A DNA stretch of 45,638 nucleotides from SURF-13 sp041695325 (GCA_041695325.1 JBGFRC010000045.1:1-45638), one strand, 5' to 3'; shown: positions 1-7,102, counted from the first letter of the stretch. Numbers and translations: made by a program. Notes: generated by a model not told the origin, from the letters alone.

Positions 1-89
1 TCAGGCAGGCCGCCCGCGCCTGGCCCGACTCGATTTTCGTTGGGGTGATGCCGTATACTTAAAGTAAATCAGCGGACCGGGGATGTCCG

Positions 90-338
90 ATGGACGAACA
101 GAAACTTCTTGAACGCATCACGGTGAATCCGAAGATATTCGGCGGCAAGCCGATCATTCGCGGCATGCGGATTTCGGTTGAGCTTGTCTTGAGTCTGTTG
201 GCGCAGGGTGAAACGCAAGAGGACATACTTGCCGATTATCCCGACCTGGAGCCGGAAGATATCCGGGCGTGCATCGCCTACGCCCACGCTGTAATCGCCC
301 ATGACAGACTGGACGCAGTCCGAGTCGCCGGCGGATGA
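90..338 (+). CDS. DUF433 family antitoxin-like protein
   Basis: This 82-residue protein carries the DUF433 signature: ERITVNPKIFGGKPIIRG near residues 8-25, then a helix-rich tail with ILADYPDLEPEDI. DUF433 proteins are small winged-helix type proteins usually encoded just before a PIN-like DUF5615 toxin, and are regarded as antitoxins that also bind their own promoter. The stop codon TGA overlaps an ATG (335-337) that begins MRFLID, the usual start of a DUF5615 toxin, so the pair was translationally coupled. The toxin is cut short after 18 codons, leaving this antitoxin an orphan. Start chosen at the first ATG; no strong ribosome site is visible. Function is inferred from family. Confidence 0.8.
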   Translation: MDEQKLLERITVNPKIFGGKPIIRGMRISVELVLSLLAQGETQEDILADYPDLEPEDIRACIAYAHAVIAHDRLDAVRVAGG

Positions 339-391
339 GGTTTTTGATCGACTTGTGCGGCGGCCGTATCCGGATTTCCCGTTCCCAATAA
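335..391 (+). pseudogene. Stub of a DUF5615 PIN-like toxin
   Basis: The ATG overlaps the stop of the DUF433 gene (ATGA). It reads MRFLIDLCGGRIRISRSQ and then a TAA. MRFLID is the typical first beta strand of the DUF5615/PIN-like toxins paired with DUF433, and its aspartate is the first metal ligand. Nothing downstream continues the fold in any frame I read, so the toxin has lost about 80% of its length. Confidence 0.5.
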
Positions 392-486
392 TATCGCCGC
401 GAGCGCCATACGGCGAACAGTTCGCTTTCATCGGTCGCATTTCAAGCGCATCCCTACACGCGGCAACTTCTGGCCTGTCGGTGCGC

Positions 487-609
487 TTGCCTGCGCGCAA
501 GTTTGACGGGGCGGGCGTGGAGATCATTCCGGTCAGGAAGCTCAAGAAGATGCGCGGTTTCCTGCGCGGGATCGACACCTCGATGCCGCGCGACAAGGAT
601 CGCGTGTGA
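487..609 (+). pseudogene. C-terminal fragment of an AbrB-type VapB antitoxin
   Basis: The open frame ending at this stop contains VEIIPVRKLKKMRGFLRGID and ends PRDKDRV. This matches the C-terminal half of AbrB/MazE-fold VapB antitoxins, where a DNA-binding N-terminal half is followed by a tail of the form RGFLKGIDT..REEDR that inhibits VapC. The N-terminal swapped-hairpin DNA-binding half is not recognisable upstream, where the sequence runs into the DUF5615 stub. The stop overlaps the GTG start of vapC, so the original vapBC coupling is preserved. Either a deletion fused this tail to foreign sequence, or the N-terminal half has diverged past recognition. Confidence 0.55.
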
Positions 610-980
610 ACGTCGTAGATTCCTCCGGCTGGTTGGAGTATCCGGCCGATGGGCCCAACGCCGATTTTTTTGCGTCCGCCGTCGAGGATGTCTCGCGTCT
701 TGTCGTCCCGACGATTTGCCTGCTGGAAGTCTTCAAGCGAGTGTTGCAGCAACGGGGCGAGAACGATGCGTTGCAGGCCGCTGCCCTGATGCAGCAAGGA
801 GAGGTCGTGGACCTGGACGCCGGGCTCGCGCTGGCGGCGGCACGACTCGGCCTGGAGCTGAAGCTGCCGCTTGCCGATTCCGTTGTGTTTGCGACGGCCT
901 GCGCCCGCGATGCCACTCTCTGGACGCAGGATTCGGATTTCGAGGGTCTTGAAGGAGTCCGGTATGTAAAAAGGGTCTGA
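606..980 (+). CDS. vapC: VapC-like PIN-domain ribonuclease toxin
   Basis: This 124-residue PIN-domain protein probably acts as the toxin of a type II system by cutting RNA. The acidic metal-binding residues expected of PIN nucleases are present: D5 (MNVVDSSGW), E41 (LLEVFKR), D91 (PLADSVVFATA) and D109/D111 (TQDSDF). The GTG start at 606 overlaps the stop of the VapB tail, the normal arrangement of vapBC operons, so the GTG is preferred over later starts. The toxin looks full length while its antitoxin has apparently lost the DNA-binding half. Either the remaining tail still neutralises it, or the toxin is silent or inactive. Confidence 0.8.
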   Translation: MNVVDSSGWLEYPADGPNADFFASAVEDVSRLVVPTICLLEVFKRVLQQRGENDALQAAALMQQGEVVDLDAGLALAAARLGLELKLPLADSVVFATACARDATLWTQDSDFEGLEGVRYVKRV

Positions 981-1120
981 GACCGGATGGGAGGCTTCAG
1001 TCGCCACCTCGGGTTGGGGATGTTTCGGCGGTGCCGATACTTGCATAACCTTGGCCCGGCCGCCGCCTTGTGCGGTATATACTGATCTTGCGCAAGACCT
1101 GTACGAGGAGACGCCGCCAT

Positions 1121-1231
1121 ATGAACGAAGAAAAGCTTCTTGAACGCATCACCGTCAACCCCGGCATCTTCGGTGGCAAACCGATCATCCGCGGGCGCCG
1201 TCTCGCCGTGGAACATGTTCTGGGAATGAAG
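1121..1231 (+). pseudogene. Truncated second DUF433 antitoxin
   Basis: The start ATG follows a GAGGAG ribosome site at 1105-1110. The first residues (MNEEKLLERITVNPGIFGGK, then PIIRGRRLAVEHVLGM) closely match the DUF433 gene at 90-338. Similarity stops after about 37 residues and the frame runs on into unrelated KALRSGRR sequence. The helical C-terminal half is missing. It is a paralogous antitoxin cut by a deletion whose other side is the cas4 remnant starting at 1347. Confidence 0.7.
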
Positions 1232-1346
1232 GCCCTCCGATCGGGCCGCAGACTAAGAAGCCGCGACACTCTGCCAAAATACCATGCTGCCCTTGCGCTT
1301 GCTACACTTAAAAGCAATTGCCTAATCAAGGGGGATTTGCCGCGCT

Positions 1347-1682
1347 ATGGACGAGGTGCAAGGTGAATTGCCGTTGCCATTTCCGGAGCTGGCGGCCGAC
1401 ATGCCGCTGCTGCCGGCGCGAATGGTGAACGAGTACGAATATTGCCCGCGGCTGGCTTATCTCGAATGGGTGCAGGGCGAATGGGCCGAGTCCGCCGACA
1501 CGGTCGAGGGCCGGTATCGGCACCGGCGCGTAGATAAACCCTCTGGCGATCTGCCTGCGCCCGGCGAGACCGAGGAAGGCGAAAAGATACATGCCAAGTC
1601 CATCACGCTTTCCTCCAACCGCCTCGGCCTCATCGCCAAGATGGACCTGGTCGAGGCGCCGATGCCGCGGCTGGCGAAATAA
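1347..1682 (+). pseudogene. cas4: N-terminal fragment of Cas4 (Cas4-Cas1 fusion type)
   Basis: The 111-residue frame contains LLPARMVNEYEYCPRLAYLE (residues 21-40), WVQGEWAESADTVEGRYRHR and ITLSSNRLGLIAKMDLVE. This is the start of the RecB-like Cas4 nuclease as found in Cas4-Cas1 fusions of type I-G (formerly I-U) CRISPR adaptation modules. Cys33 is the first iron-sulfur ligand, and H59 and D100 fit RecB motifs I and II. The E-x-K motif, the three other cysteines and all of Cas1 are missing: the match ends near residue 103, followed by PMPRLAK and a stop. A ribosome site (AAGGGGGA, 1328-1335) precedes the ATG. No cas1, cas2 or effector gene is in the window. Nonfunctional remnant. Confidence 0.7.
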
Positions 1683-1690
1683 AACATCTG

Positions 1691-1726
1691 GTTTTCCGCA
1701 GCGAACTGCTGCGGCCTCATTGAAGC
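1691..1726 (+). CRISPR. Solitary CRISPR-like repeat
   Basis: A 36-base unit starts GTTTTCCGCAG and ends CCTCATTGAAGC. It contains an exact palindrome, CCGCAG (1696-1701) pairing with CTGCGG (1709-1714) around a 7-base loop, and ends in ATTGAAGC, the kind of 8-base end that becomes the crRNA 5' handle. It lies 9 bases after the stop of the truncated cas4. No second copy is visible within 300 bases on either side, so this is not an array; it may be the last repeat left after a deletion. The call rests on form and position only. Confidence 0.4.
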
Positions 1727-1874
1727 TTCCTCCGCGCTGGGCGGCGGTAGCGCGCCGCCGCTGGGTGCGCACGCTGATCGGCGCAGGTGCAGGAAGCGGA
1801 ACCGCCCTGGTGTGACACAGGGCCGGCGGGCGCTTGCGAACGCAAGGTCTTTGGCTTACTCTTCGAGTAGCGCC

Positions 1875-2207
1875 ATGACTTCCCTGATCCGATTTCTCCT
1901 CATCTGCACCTTGAGCCTGCCGGCGGCGGTGGCGGATCCCGATGCAATGTCCGGCGACGTTTTTCCCGACCCCCAGCAGACGTACAAGAACGCGCTGGAG
2001 CAGGAGAAGCAGACCGGCAAGACGATGGTATGGGACGGCATGACGATGGTGCCGGCGCCGGAGGGCTTCCGTAATCCCCTTACCCCCCATGCGATGGCGG
2101 CCGGCTGGCGCCCGGTTATTGTGAACGGGGAAGTGGTCGGCGCCTGCGACGGTAGTCAGTGTACTTCCTCGGCCCTCCAGCCCGGTCTTTTCACAAGCAG
2201 GCCTTAG
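1875..2207 (+). CDS. Small secreted protein of unknown function, possibly truncated
   Basis: I do not recognise the family. The 110-residue product starts MTSLIRFLLICTLSLPAAVA, a good signal peptide with likely cleavage after AVA near residue 20. The mature part is acidic to neutral, with segments DPQQTYKNALEQEKQTGK, TMVWDGMTMVPAPEGF and two cysteines in GACDGSQC. Export to the periplasm or outside is inferred. The stop TAG (2205-2207) is the first three bases of the adjacent palindromic element, so the native C terminus may have been cut off by that insertion. An in-frame GTG at 1812 would add 21 residues but break the signal peptide, so the ATG at 1875 is preferred. Confidence 0.55.
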   Translation: MTSLIRFLLICTLSLPAAVADPDAMSGDVFPDPQQTYKNALEQEKQTGKTMVWDGMTMVPAPEGFRNPLTPHAMAAGWRPVIVNGEVVGACDGSQCTSSALQPGLFTSRP

Positions 2208-2372
2208 CAGTTTGTTGAAAAACTCGTTTTTCAACAAACTGCGATGCGATCGAGGGACCGATCGCCCTTTTTCCATATACATATATGATTGAAAAATGGA
2301 GCGGGCCGCGGACATGCGCCGCGGCGTAGCGGGTTGAAAAAGGCCAAGACGGCCTTTTTCAACAAACTGTTA
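2205..2372. mobile_element. 168-bp MITE-like element with five hairpins (copy 1)
   Basis: The ends are inverted repeats: TAGCAGTTTGTTGAAAAA at 2205-2222 and its near-exact complement at 2355-2372 (17 of 18). Inside are consecutive hairpins: 2209-2223/2226-2240 (15 bp, loop 2), 2246-2252/2259-2265 (7 bp), 2268-2279/2282-2296 (12 bp with a 3-base bulge), 2305-2311/2319-2325 (7 bp) and 2333-2345/2351-2363 (13 bp). It has no coding capacity. It has the same length and hairpin order as the element at 39677-39844. Probably a non-autonomous transposable element; no parent transposase is in the window. Confidence 0.65.
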
Positions 2373-2453
2373 GTACCGCCCATCTGTCAGATTCTTTTGA
2401 CGGCCGGTGATCAAAACCGCCGAATAAAATCGTGATAAGGAGTTTCTTGCAAC

Positions 2454-3269
2454 TTGAATTACCGCCACAGTTTTCACGCCGGCAATATCGCCGACGTGTT
2501 CAAGCATATCGTGCTGGCACGGGTGTTGCGTGCGCTGCGGCAAAAAGAGACGCCGTTTTGCGTGGTGGATACGCACGCGGGGGCGGGCGTCTATGTGTTG
2601 AAAGCGCCGGGCGAGTTTGGGCAGGGGATAGGCGCGTTGTGGCCGGAGCGGGGAGCGTGGCCCGCCCTGGCGGATTACTTTGCTTTGGTGGGGAAATTCA
2701 ACAAGCAGGGAGCGCTCAAATATTATCCGGGTTCGCCGTTTATTATCGCGCGGATGTTGCGCGAGCAGGACCGGGCGGTGCTGATCGAGCGCCGGGATGA
2801 GGAGTATCAGTATCTCAAATATAATCTTGCGGGCGTGAAGAATGCTGCGCTGCATCATGCCGACGCCTGGAGCGCGCTCAAGGGGTTTATTCCGCCCAGG
2901 GAGCAGCGCGGGCTGCTGTTTATAGACCCGCCTTATGAGTCAGCGGCTGACTTCGATTACGTGCTCGCCGCGCTTGAGTATGCCGCCCGGCATTGGCGTA
3001 ACGGCGTGGTGCTGGTCTGGTATCCGGTGAAGTCGCGCGTTGCGGTGCGCCGCTTCCATGCAGGGGTGCGCGGGCTGCGCATTAAGGCGCAGGCGCTGGA
3101 GTTTCTCACCTTGCCGGATGACGTGGATAATCGCCTGAACGGCAGCGGCATGGTGATCGTGAATGCACCGTGGAAGCTGACGGAAGATTTACAAGAGATA
3201 TTGCCGCTGCTGGCGGTGCGTCTGGCCGGGGAGGGCGGCGGGCCGCAGGTGAGAGTTCAGATTTTGTAA
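2454..3269 (+). CDS. rlmJ: 23S rRNA (adenine-2030-N6)-methyltransferase RlmJ
   Basis: This SAM-dependent enzyme methylates N6 of A2030 in 23S rRNA during ribosome assembly. The N terminus NYRHSFHAGNIADVFKH is characteristic of RlmJ, and LLFIDPPYE (DPPY at residues 158-161) is the N6-adenine methyltransferase catalytic motif. Length 271 is close to the roughly 280 of the E. coli enzyme. The start is a TTG at 2454, preceded by AAGGAG (2437-2442) with an 11-base spacer; no ATG gives the family N terminus. Its last 13 bases overlap the 3' end of the oppositely directed epimerase gene, and no terminator lies between them. Housekeeping gene at the boundary with the accessory left edge. Confidence 0.93.
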   Translation: MNYRHSFHAGNIADVFKHIVLARVLRALRQKETPFCVVDTHAGAGVYVLKAPGEFGQGIGALWPERGAWPALADYFALVGKFNKQGALKYYPGSPFIIARMLREQDRAVLIERRDEEYQYLKYNLAGVKNAALHHADAWSALKGFIPPREQRGLLFIDPPYESAADFDYVLAALEYAARHWRNGVVLVWYPVKSRVAVRRFHAGVRGLRIKAQALEFLTLPDDVDNRLNGSGMVIVNAPWKLTEDLQEILPLLAVRLAGEGGGPQVRVQIL

Positions 3270-4264
3270 TAATCTCTATACCACTCCACAAAGCGCGTGA
3301 TACCGGTTTCGATGGAGGTTTCGGGCTTGTAGCCCACGTCGCGCACCAAATCGTCCACGTCCGCGTACGTCATTGGCACGTCGCCTTTCTGCAGCGGCAG
3401 CATGTTGAGCTTCGCCTTTTTGCCGAGGTTCTTTTCCAGCGTTTCGATGAAGTACATCAGCTCCACCGGCTGGTTGTGGCCGATGTTGTATAAACGGTAG
3501 GGCGCGTTGCTGCTCGCGGAGTCGGGGGCATCGCCGTTCCAGCCCGGATTGGGTTCGGGGATTTTATCCAGCACGCGCACCACGCCTTCGACGACGTCGT
3601 CTATATAGGTAAAGTCGCGTTTGTGCCGGCCGTGGTTGAACACGTCTATCGGCTCGCCCGCGAGTATCTTTTTGGTGAAAATGAACAGCGCCATGTCGGG
3701 GCGTCCCCACGGGCCGTACACGGTGAAAAAGCGCAGGCCCGTGGCAGGCAGCCGGTATAAATGGCTGTAAGTGTGCGCCATCAGCTCATTGGCCTTTTTG
3801 GTCGCGGCGTACAGGCTCAAGGGGTGATCCACGTTGTGGTGCACGGAAAACGGCATTTTGGTGTTGGCGCCGTATACCGAGCTGCTGGAGGCGTACACCA
3901 GATGCTCGATGTTGTGATGACGGCACGCCTCCAGGACGTTCATGAAGCCGGCGATGTTGGAATCTATATAGGCGTGCGGGTTTTGCAGTGAGTAGCGCAC
4001 GCCCGCCTGGGCGGCGAGGTTCATCACGCGCTGCGGCCGGTGCTGCGCGAACGCCCGCGTGACGGCGTCATGGTCTTGCAGGTTGGCCTGGATGTGGGTG
4101 TAACGCGGGTGAGTGTCAAAACGCTTCAGGCGGGCGCGTTTTAAATTCACATCGTAATAGTCATTCAGATTGTCTATCCCTATGACCTCGTCGCCGCGCT
4201 CGAGCAGGCGGCTGCTAAGCGCCGCGCCGATGAATCCCGCCGTGCCGGTGACCAGTACCTTCAT
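3257..4264 (-). CDS. NAD-dependent nucleotide-sugar epimerase (UDP-glucuronate 4-epimerase type)
   Basis: A short-chain dehydrogenase-fold epimerase of 335 residues. It has the NAD-binding GTAGFIG at 7-13, IGIDNLNDYYD at 28-38 (typical of UDP-glucuronate 4-epimerases), the serine cluster at 126-129 and catalytic Y152/K156 in YAATK. It should interconvert UDP-glucuronate and UDP-galacturonate for capsule, lipopolysaccharide or exopolysaccharide. It is last in a leftward group: ugd makes UDP-glucuronate, then comes a broken dehydrogenase, then this gene 6 bases downstream. Substrate assignment rests on similarity and on the neighbouring ugd. It converges on and slightly overlaps rlmJ. Confidence 0.85.
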   Translation of the reverse strand: MKVLVTGTAGFIGAALSSRLLERGDEVIGIDNLNDYYDVNLKRARLKRFDTHPRYTHIQANLQDHDAVTRAFAQHRPQRVMNLAAQAGVRYSLQNPHAYIDSNIAGFMNVLEACRHHNIEHLVYASSSSVYGANTKMPFSVHHNVDHPLSLYAATKKANELMAHTYSHLYRLPATGLRFFTVYGPWGRPDMALFIFTKKILAGEPIDVFNHGRHKRDFTYIDDVVEGVVRVLDKIPEPNPGWNGDAPDSASSNAPYRLYNIGHNQPVELMYFIETLEKNLGKKAKLNMLPLQKGDVPMTYADVDDLVRDVGYKPETSIETGITRFVEWYRDYYKI

Positions 4265-4270
4265 CCCGGC

Positions 4271-4891
4271 CTAAAGCCGTCCGTCGGTTTGATCGGCGGG
4301 CAGCATGCCTTTTACGTCGAATAAAACGCATGGCGTCTTGTCCAGCGCGCACAGCTTCTCTGCGCCCACGGCGCGGAACTCATCATGCGCCACCGCGAGA
4401 ATCAGCGCGTCATAGCGGCCTGACTCTAATTTGGTCACGGGCGTGATGCCGTACTCATGCCGGGCATCTTCCGCATTGGCCCAGGGGTCGTACACGTCCA
4501 CCTTGGCGTTGTAGCCTTGCAGCTCGCGCACGATGTCTATCACGCGGCTGTTGCGGATGTCGGGGCAGTTTTCCTTGAAGGTGAGGCCGAGGATTAATAT
4601 GTTCGAGTCGGCGACGCGCATGCGGTGCGCCAGCATGAGCTTGACCACGCGCTCCACCACGTAGGCGCCCATGCCGTCGTTGATGCGCCGCCCGGCGAGG
4701 ATCATCTGCGGCAGATAGCTGATCTCCTGCGCCTTGTGCGTCAGATAATAGGGGTCTATGCCGATGCAGTGCCTGTCCACCAGGCCGGGGCGGAAGGGCA
4801 GAAAGTTCCACTTGATGCCGGCGGCGGCCAGCGGCAGGCCGACGTAGCCAAGGCCGATCACGCCGACGCGGGTCTGTTCAAGATCAAACAT
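4271..4891 (-). pseudogene. UDP-sugar dehydrogenase (WbpA/TviB type) with internal deletion
   Basis: The first residues (VGVIGLGYVGLPLAA) are the NAD-binding start of UDP-N-acetylhexosamine dehydrogenases. The frame then jumps directly to GIKWNFLPFRPGLV and the C-terminal domain (YYLTHKAQEISYLPQMILAG, LTFKENCPDIRNSRV). Family members have about 425 residues; this has 206, so roughly 220 residues covering most of the NAD domain and the central helix are gone, in frame. The catalytic cysteine is kept in RHCIGIDPYYL, but the usual GG before HC is DR. The junction lies in a GCC-rich stretch (near 4820), suggesting slippage between short repeats. It cannot bind NAD normally and is probably inactive. 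Confidence 0.8.
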
Positions 4892-4912
4892 TTTAAGACA
4901 GCTTCCTTATCC

Positions 4913-4938
4913 CCCTCTCCCGCATCCGCGGGAGAGGG
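4913..4938. repeat. REP-like palindrome between ugd and the dehydrogenase
   Basis: CCCTCTCCCGC (4913-4923) pairs exactly with GCGGGAGAGGG (4928-4938) around ATCC, followed by ATGGGGAGGGG. This CCCTCTCCC/GGGAGAGGG pattern is a common intergenic palindrome in gammaproteobacteria. It sits in the 63-base gap of a leftward operon and may act as an mRNA-stabilising or partial-termination hairpin; no T tract follows on the minus strand. Confidence 0.6.
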
Positions 4939-4954
4939 ATGGGGAGGGGTTCCT

Positions 4955-6286
4955 TCAATTGCGGTTACCACGTCCAATACCGTAATGGAGTATACCCTCG
5001 CGCTTGAGCACGTCCGGGTCGTAGATGTTGCGGCCGTCAAAGACGACGGCTTGCCTTAACAGCTTTTTAATATGGCCGAAATCCGGGCTGCGAAACACCT
5101 TCCACTCGGTGATCAGCGCAAGCGCGTCGGCATTGTGCAGGGCCTCATACGGTTCCTCGCACAGCGCAAGATCGCCGCGCTCGCCGTATAGTCGGCGCGC
5201 CTCGCTCATCGCCACCGGGTCGTGCGCCCGCACCCTGGCGCCGTGCGCCCACAGTTTTTCCATCAGCGCCCGGCTCGGCGCCTCGCGCATGTCGTCGGTG
5301 TTGGGCTTGAAGGCGAGCCCCCACAGCGCGATGGTCTTGCCCTTGAGCGCGCCGTTGAAGTGCGCGTGGATTTTATCAAACAGCACTTCCTTCTGTCTTT
5401 GGTTCACGGCCTGCACCGCGTGCAGCAATTCGGGCCGGTAGTGATGCTGTTCCGCGGTGCGCGCTAGTGCCTGCACGTCCTTGGGGAAGCAGGAGCCGCC
5501 GTAGCCGCAGCCGGGATAGATGAAATGATAGCCGATGCGCGGGTCGGAGCCGATGCCGATGCGCACCTGTTCGATGTCCGCGCCCACGCGCTCGGCGATA
5601 TTGGCCAGCTCGTTCATGAAGCTGATCTTGGCGGCGAGCATGGCGTTGGCCGCATATTTGGTGAGCTCCGCCGAGCGCACGTCCATCACCAGTACGCGGT
5701 CGTGACTGCGGTTGAAGGGGGCGTACAGCGCGCGCATCAGCTCAATTGCGCGCGCGTCGTGGCAGCCGATCACGATGCGGTCGGGTTTCATGAAGTCATC
5801 TATCGCCGCGCCTTCCTTTAAAAATTCCGGATTCGACACCACGCTGTAGTCCAGCGTCACGCCGCGCTTTTTCAGCGTCTCGGCCAGCGCCGCGCGCACC
5901 TTGTCGGCGGTGCCGACCGGCACCGTGGATTTATTCACCACCACGCGGTAGCCGGACATGTGCTCGCCGATGGCGCGCGCCACGGCGAGCACGTATTGCA
6001 AATCCGCCGCGCCGTCTTCATCCGGCGGGGTGCCCACGGCGATGAATTGCAGCGCGCCGTGTTGCACCGCGCCGGCCACGTCGGTGGTGAAATTGATCCG
6101 CCCGGCGCGGGTGTTGCCGAGCAGCAGGTCTTCCAGCCCCGGCTCGTGGATCGGCGTCTTACCCAGCTTGAGTAACGCGATCTTGTGCGCGTCGGTGTCC
6201 ACGCACAGCACGTCGTTGCCGACCTCAGCCAGGCAGACCCCGCTCACCAATCCCACATAGCCGCAGCCAAAAACGGTGACCTTCAT
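4955..6286 (-). CDS. ugd: UDP-glucose 6-dehydrogenase
   Basis: It oxidises UDP-glucose to UDP-glucuronate with two NAD. All landmarks are intact: GCGYVG at 7-12 (NAD site), FIAVGTPPDEDGAADL near 81-96, NKSTVPVGTADK near 118-129, K220 in the central helix, and catalytic Cys266 in GYGGSCFPKD. Length 443 is normal. The start ATG at 6286 gives the expected MKVTVFGCGY. It is the first gene of a leftward cluster whose third gene likely epimerises its product. The 272-base gap upstream, shared with the divergent tRNA-tuf operon, holds a possible promoter (see 6340-6367). Confidence 0.95.
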   Translation of the reverse strand: MKVTVFGCGYVGLVSGVCLAEVGNDVLCVDTDAHKIALLKLGKTPIHEPGLEDLLLGNTRAGRINFTTDVAGAVQHGALQFIAVGTPPDEDGAADLQYVLAVARAIGEHMSGYRVVVNKSTVPVGTADKVRAALAETLKKRGVTLDYSVVSNPEFLKEGAAIDDFMKPDRIVIGCHDARAIELMRALYAPFNRSHDRVLVMDVRSAELTKYAANAMLAAKISFMNELANIAERVGADIEQVRIGIGSDPRIGYHFIYPGCGYGGSCFPKDVQALARTAEQHHYRPELLHAVQAVNQRQKEVLFDKIHAHFNGALKGKTIALWGLAFKPNTDDMREAPSRALMEKLWAHGARVRAHDPVAMSEARRLYGERGDLALCEEPYEALHNADALALITEWKVFRSPDFGHIKKLLRQAVVFDGRNIYDPDVLKREGILHYGIGRGNRN

Positions 6287-6339
6287 GCAAATTCCTTTTT
6301 CAAGGCTTATTCCTTAAAATAATCTTAGATAGAAGGTGC

Positions 6340-6367
6340 TGTATCCCAACTTTTCGATACTCGTCAA
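6340..6367 (-). promoter_or_regulatory. Candidate promoter for ugd
   Basis: Read on the minus strand, TTGACG (6367-6362) is followed after 16 bases by GATACA (6345-6340), about 50 bases before the ugd ATG. The -35 is good but the -10 matches only three of six consensus bases, so this is tentative. Confidence 0.3.
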
Positions 6368-6512
6368 AACCCTATACCTTATCAGGTTGTGCCAGGTTTG
6401 TCGCGTGACGTCCAAGCCGCAGCGGTGTGGGCGCAGCGAGGCGGTGTACCCCCTGCGGCCTTAAGTGATTGTTAAGTTTAGGGAAGAGCTTGCAGTAAGC
6501 CGGACAGGCAGG

Positions 6513-6541
6513 TTGACGCTCAAGGATATTTGCTGCATACT
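6513..6541 (+). promoter_or_regulatory. Sigma70-type promoter of the tRNA-tuf operon
   Basis: TTGACG (6513-6518) and CATACT (6536-6541) are separated by exactly 17 bases, 17 bases before the 5' end of tRNA-Tyr. Transcription would begin near 6548 and run through tRNA-Tyr, tRNA-Gly, tRNA-Thr and tuf. No other element of this quality is visible in the gap. Confidence 0.65.
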
Positions 6542-6558
6542 AGTCTGCTTATGTTTCG

Positions 6559-6644
6559 GGAGGGGTTCCCGAGCGGTCAAAGGGATCAGACTGTAAATCT
6601 GACGGCTTACGCCTTCGGAGGTTCGAATCCTCCCCCCTCCACCA
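6559..6644 (+). tRNA. tRNA-Tyr: tRNA-Tyr (GUA)
   Basis: Acceptor GGAGGGG (6559-6565) pairs with CCCCTCC (6634-6640), followed by the encoded ACCA. The anticodon arm CAGA CTGTAAA TCTG carries GTA, a long variable arm typical of class II tRNA-Tyr is present, and the T loop is GTTCGAATC. First gene of the tRNA-tuf transcript. Confidence 0.97.
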
Positions 6645-6738
6645 GTCACCGGGAGGGCGGGCCGCCGCAGGGATTGCGCTCAACGGGGCTAATGTGCAGC
6701 TTCTGACCGACACAACCCATGCTTATTTTAGGGATCAG

Positions 6739-6812
6739 GCGGGTGTAGTTCAATGGTAGAACTTCAGCCTTCCAAGCTGATAACGTGGGTTCGATTCCCA
6801 TCACCCGCTCCA
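6739..6812 (+). tRNA. tRNA-Gly: tRNA-Gly (UCC)
   Basis: Acceptor GCGGGTG (6739-6745) pairs with CACCCGC (6802-6808), with T discriminator and encoded CCA. The anticodon loop CTTCCAA gives TCC. T arm GTGGGTTCGATTCCCAT. Second tRNA of the classical Tyr-Gly-Thr-tuf cluster. Confidence 0.97.
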
Positions 6813-6821
6813 GACAGTGAC

Positions 6822-6889
6822 GAGTGGCTAGTGGTGAGGATGATGGTGGTCTTGACTGGGGTACTTTGACTACTCGCCACTAGCTACTC
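6822..6889. repeat. Imperfect palindrome of the CGAGTGGC/CTCGCTA word family
   Basis: GAGTGGCTAGTGGTGAG (6822-6838) pairs at 15 of 17 positions with CTCGCCACTAGCTACTC (6873-6889). It lies between tRNA-Gly and tRNA-Thr. Related words form hairpins after both tuf genes (8361-8430 and 24754-24820). Confidence 0.5.
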
Positions 6890-6896
6890 TTGATTA

Positions 6897-7026
6897 GGCC
6901 CATGTAGCGGGGTCGCGTAGCGACAGGGGTTGCGAAGCAACGAGCGCCCAGCCACGGAGGGCTGGGCCGGTGGTGGGTAGGTGAGCTAGGGCCTCGCCAG
7001 GGAAGGCCAAGATGACTTGTTTCCTG
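6897..7026 (+). repeat. Structured repeat headed by the 5' end of tRNA-Thr
   Basis: The element begins GGCCCATGTAGC (6897-6908), identical to 7026-7037, the start of tRNA-Thr plus one base. Hairpins follow: GTCGC-GTA-GCGAC, GTTGC-GAA-GCAAC, then CCCAGCC-ACGGA-GGCTGGG, then GGTGGTGGG and GGCC-TCGCCAGGGAA-GGCC. A differently worded element with the same order of parts is at 8433-8551 before tRNA-Trp. No coding capacity. It looks like a dispersed structured repeat inserted at or carrying a tRNA 5' end. Confidence 0.55.
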
Positions 7027-7102
7027 GCCCATGTAGCTCAGTCGGCAGAGCACTTCCTTGGTAAGGAAGAGGTCACCGGTTCGATTCCGGTCATGGGCTC
7101 CA
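7027..7102 (+). tRNA. tRNA-Thr: tRNA-Thr (GGU)
   Basis: Acceptor GCCCATG (7027-7033) pairs with CATGGGC (7092-7098), followed by TCCA. The anticodon arm CTTCC TTGGTAA GGAAG carries GGT. Located 70 bases before the first tuf, as in other gammaproteobacteria. Confidence 0.97.

Noticed and set aside
503..952. 149-codon plus-strand frame across vapB/vapC
   Set aside because: Arg-rich shadow frame; the vapC frame has PIN residues and coupling with its antitoxin.
1691..1900. A CRISPR array
   Set aside because: Only one repeat-like unit is visible; no second copy at spacer distance.
4912..4940. Intrinsic terminator between ugd and the broken dehydrogenase
   Set aside because: The stem is good but no T run follows on the minus strand; it fits a REP-like repeat better.
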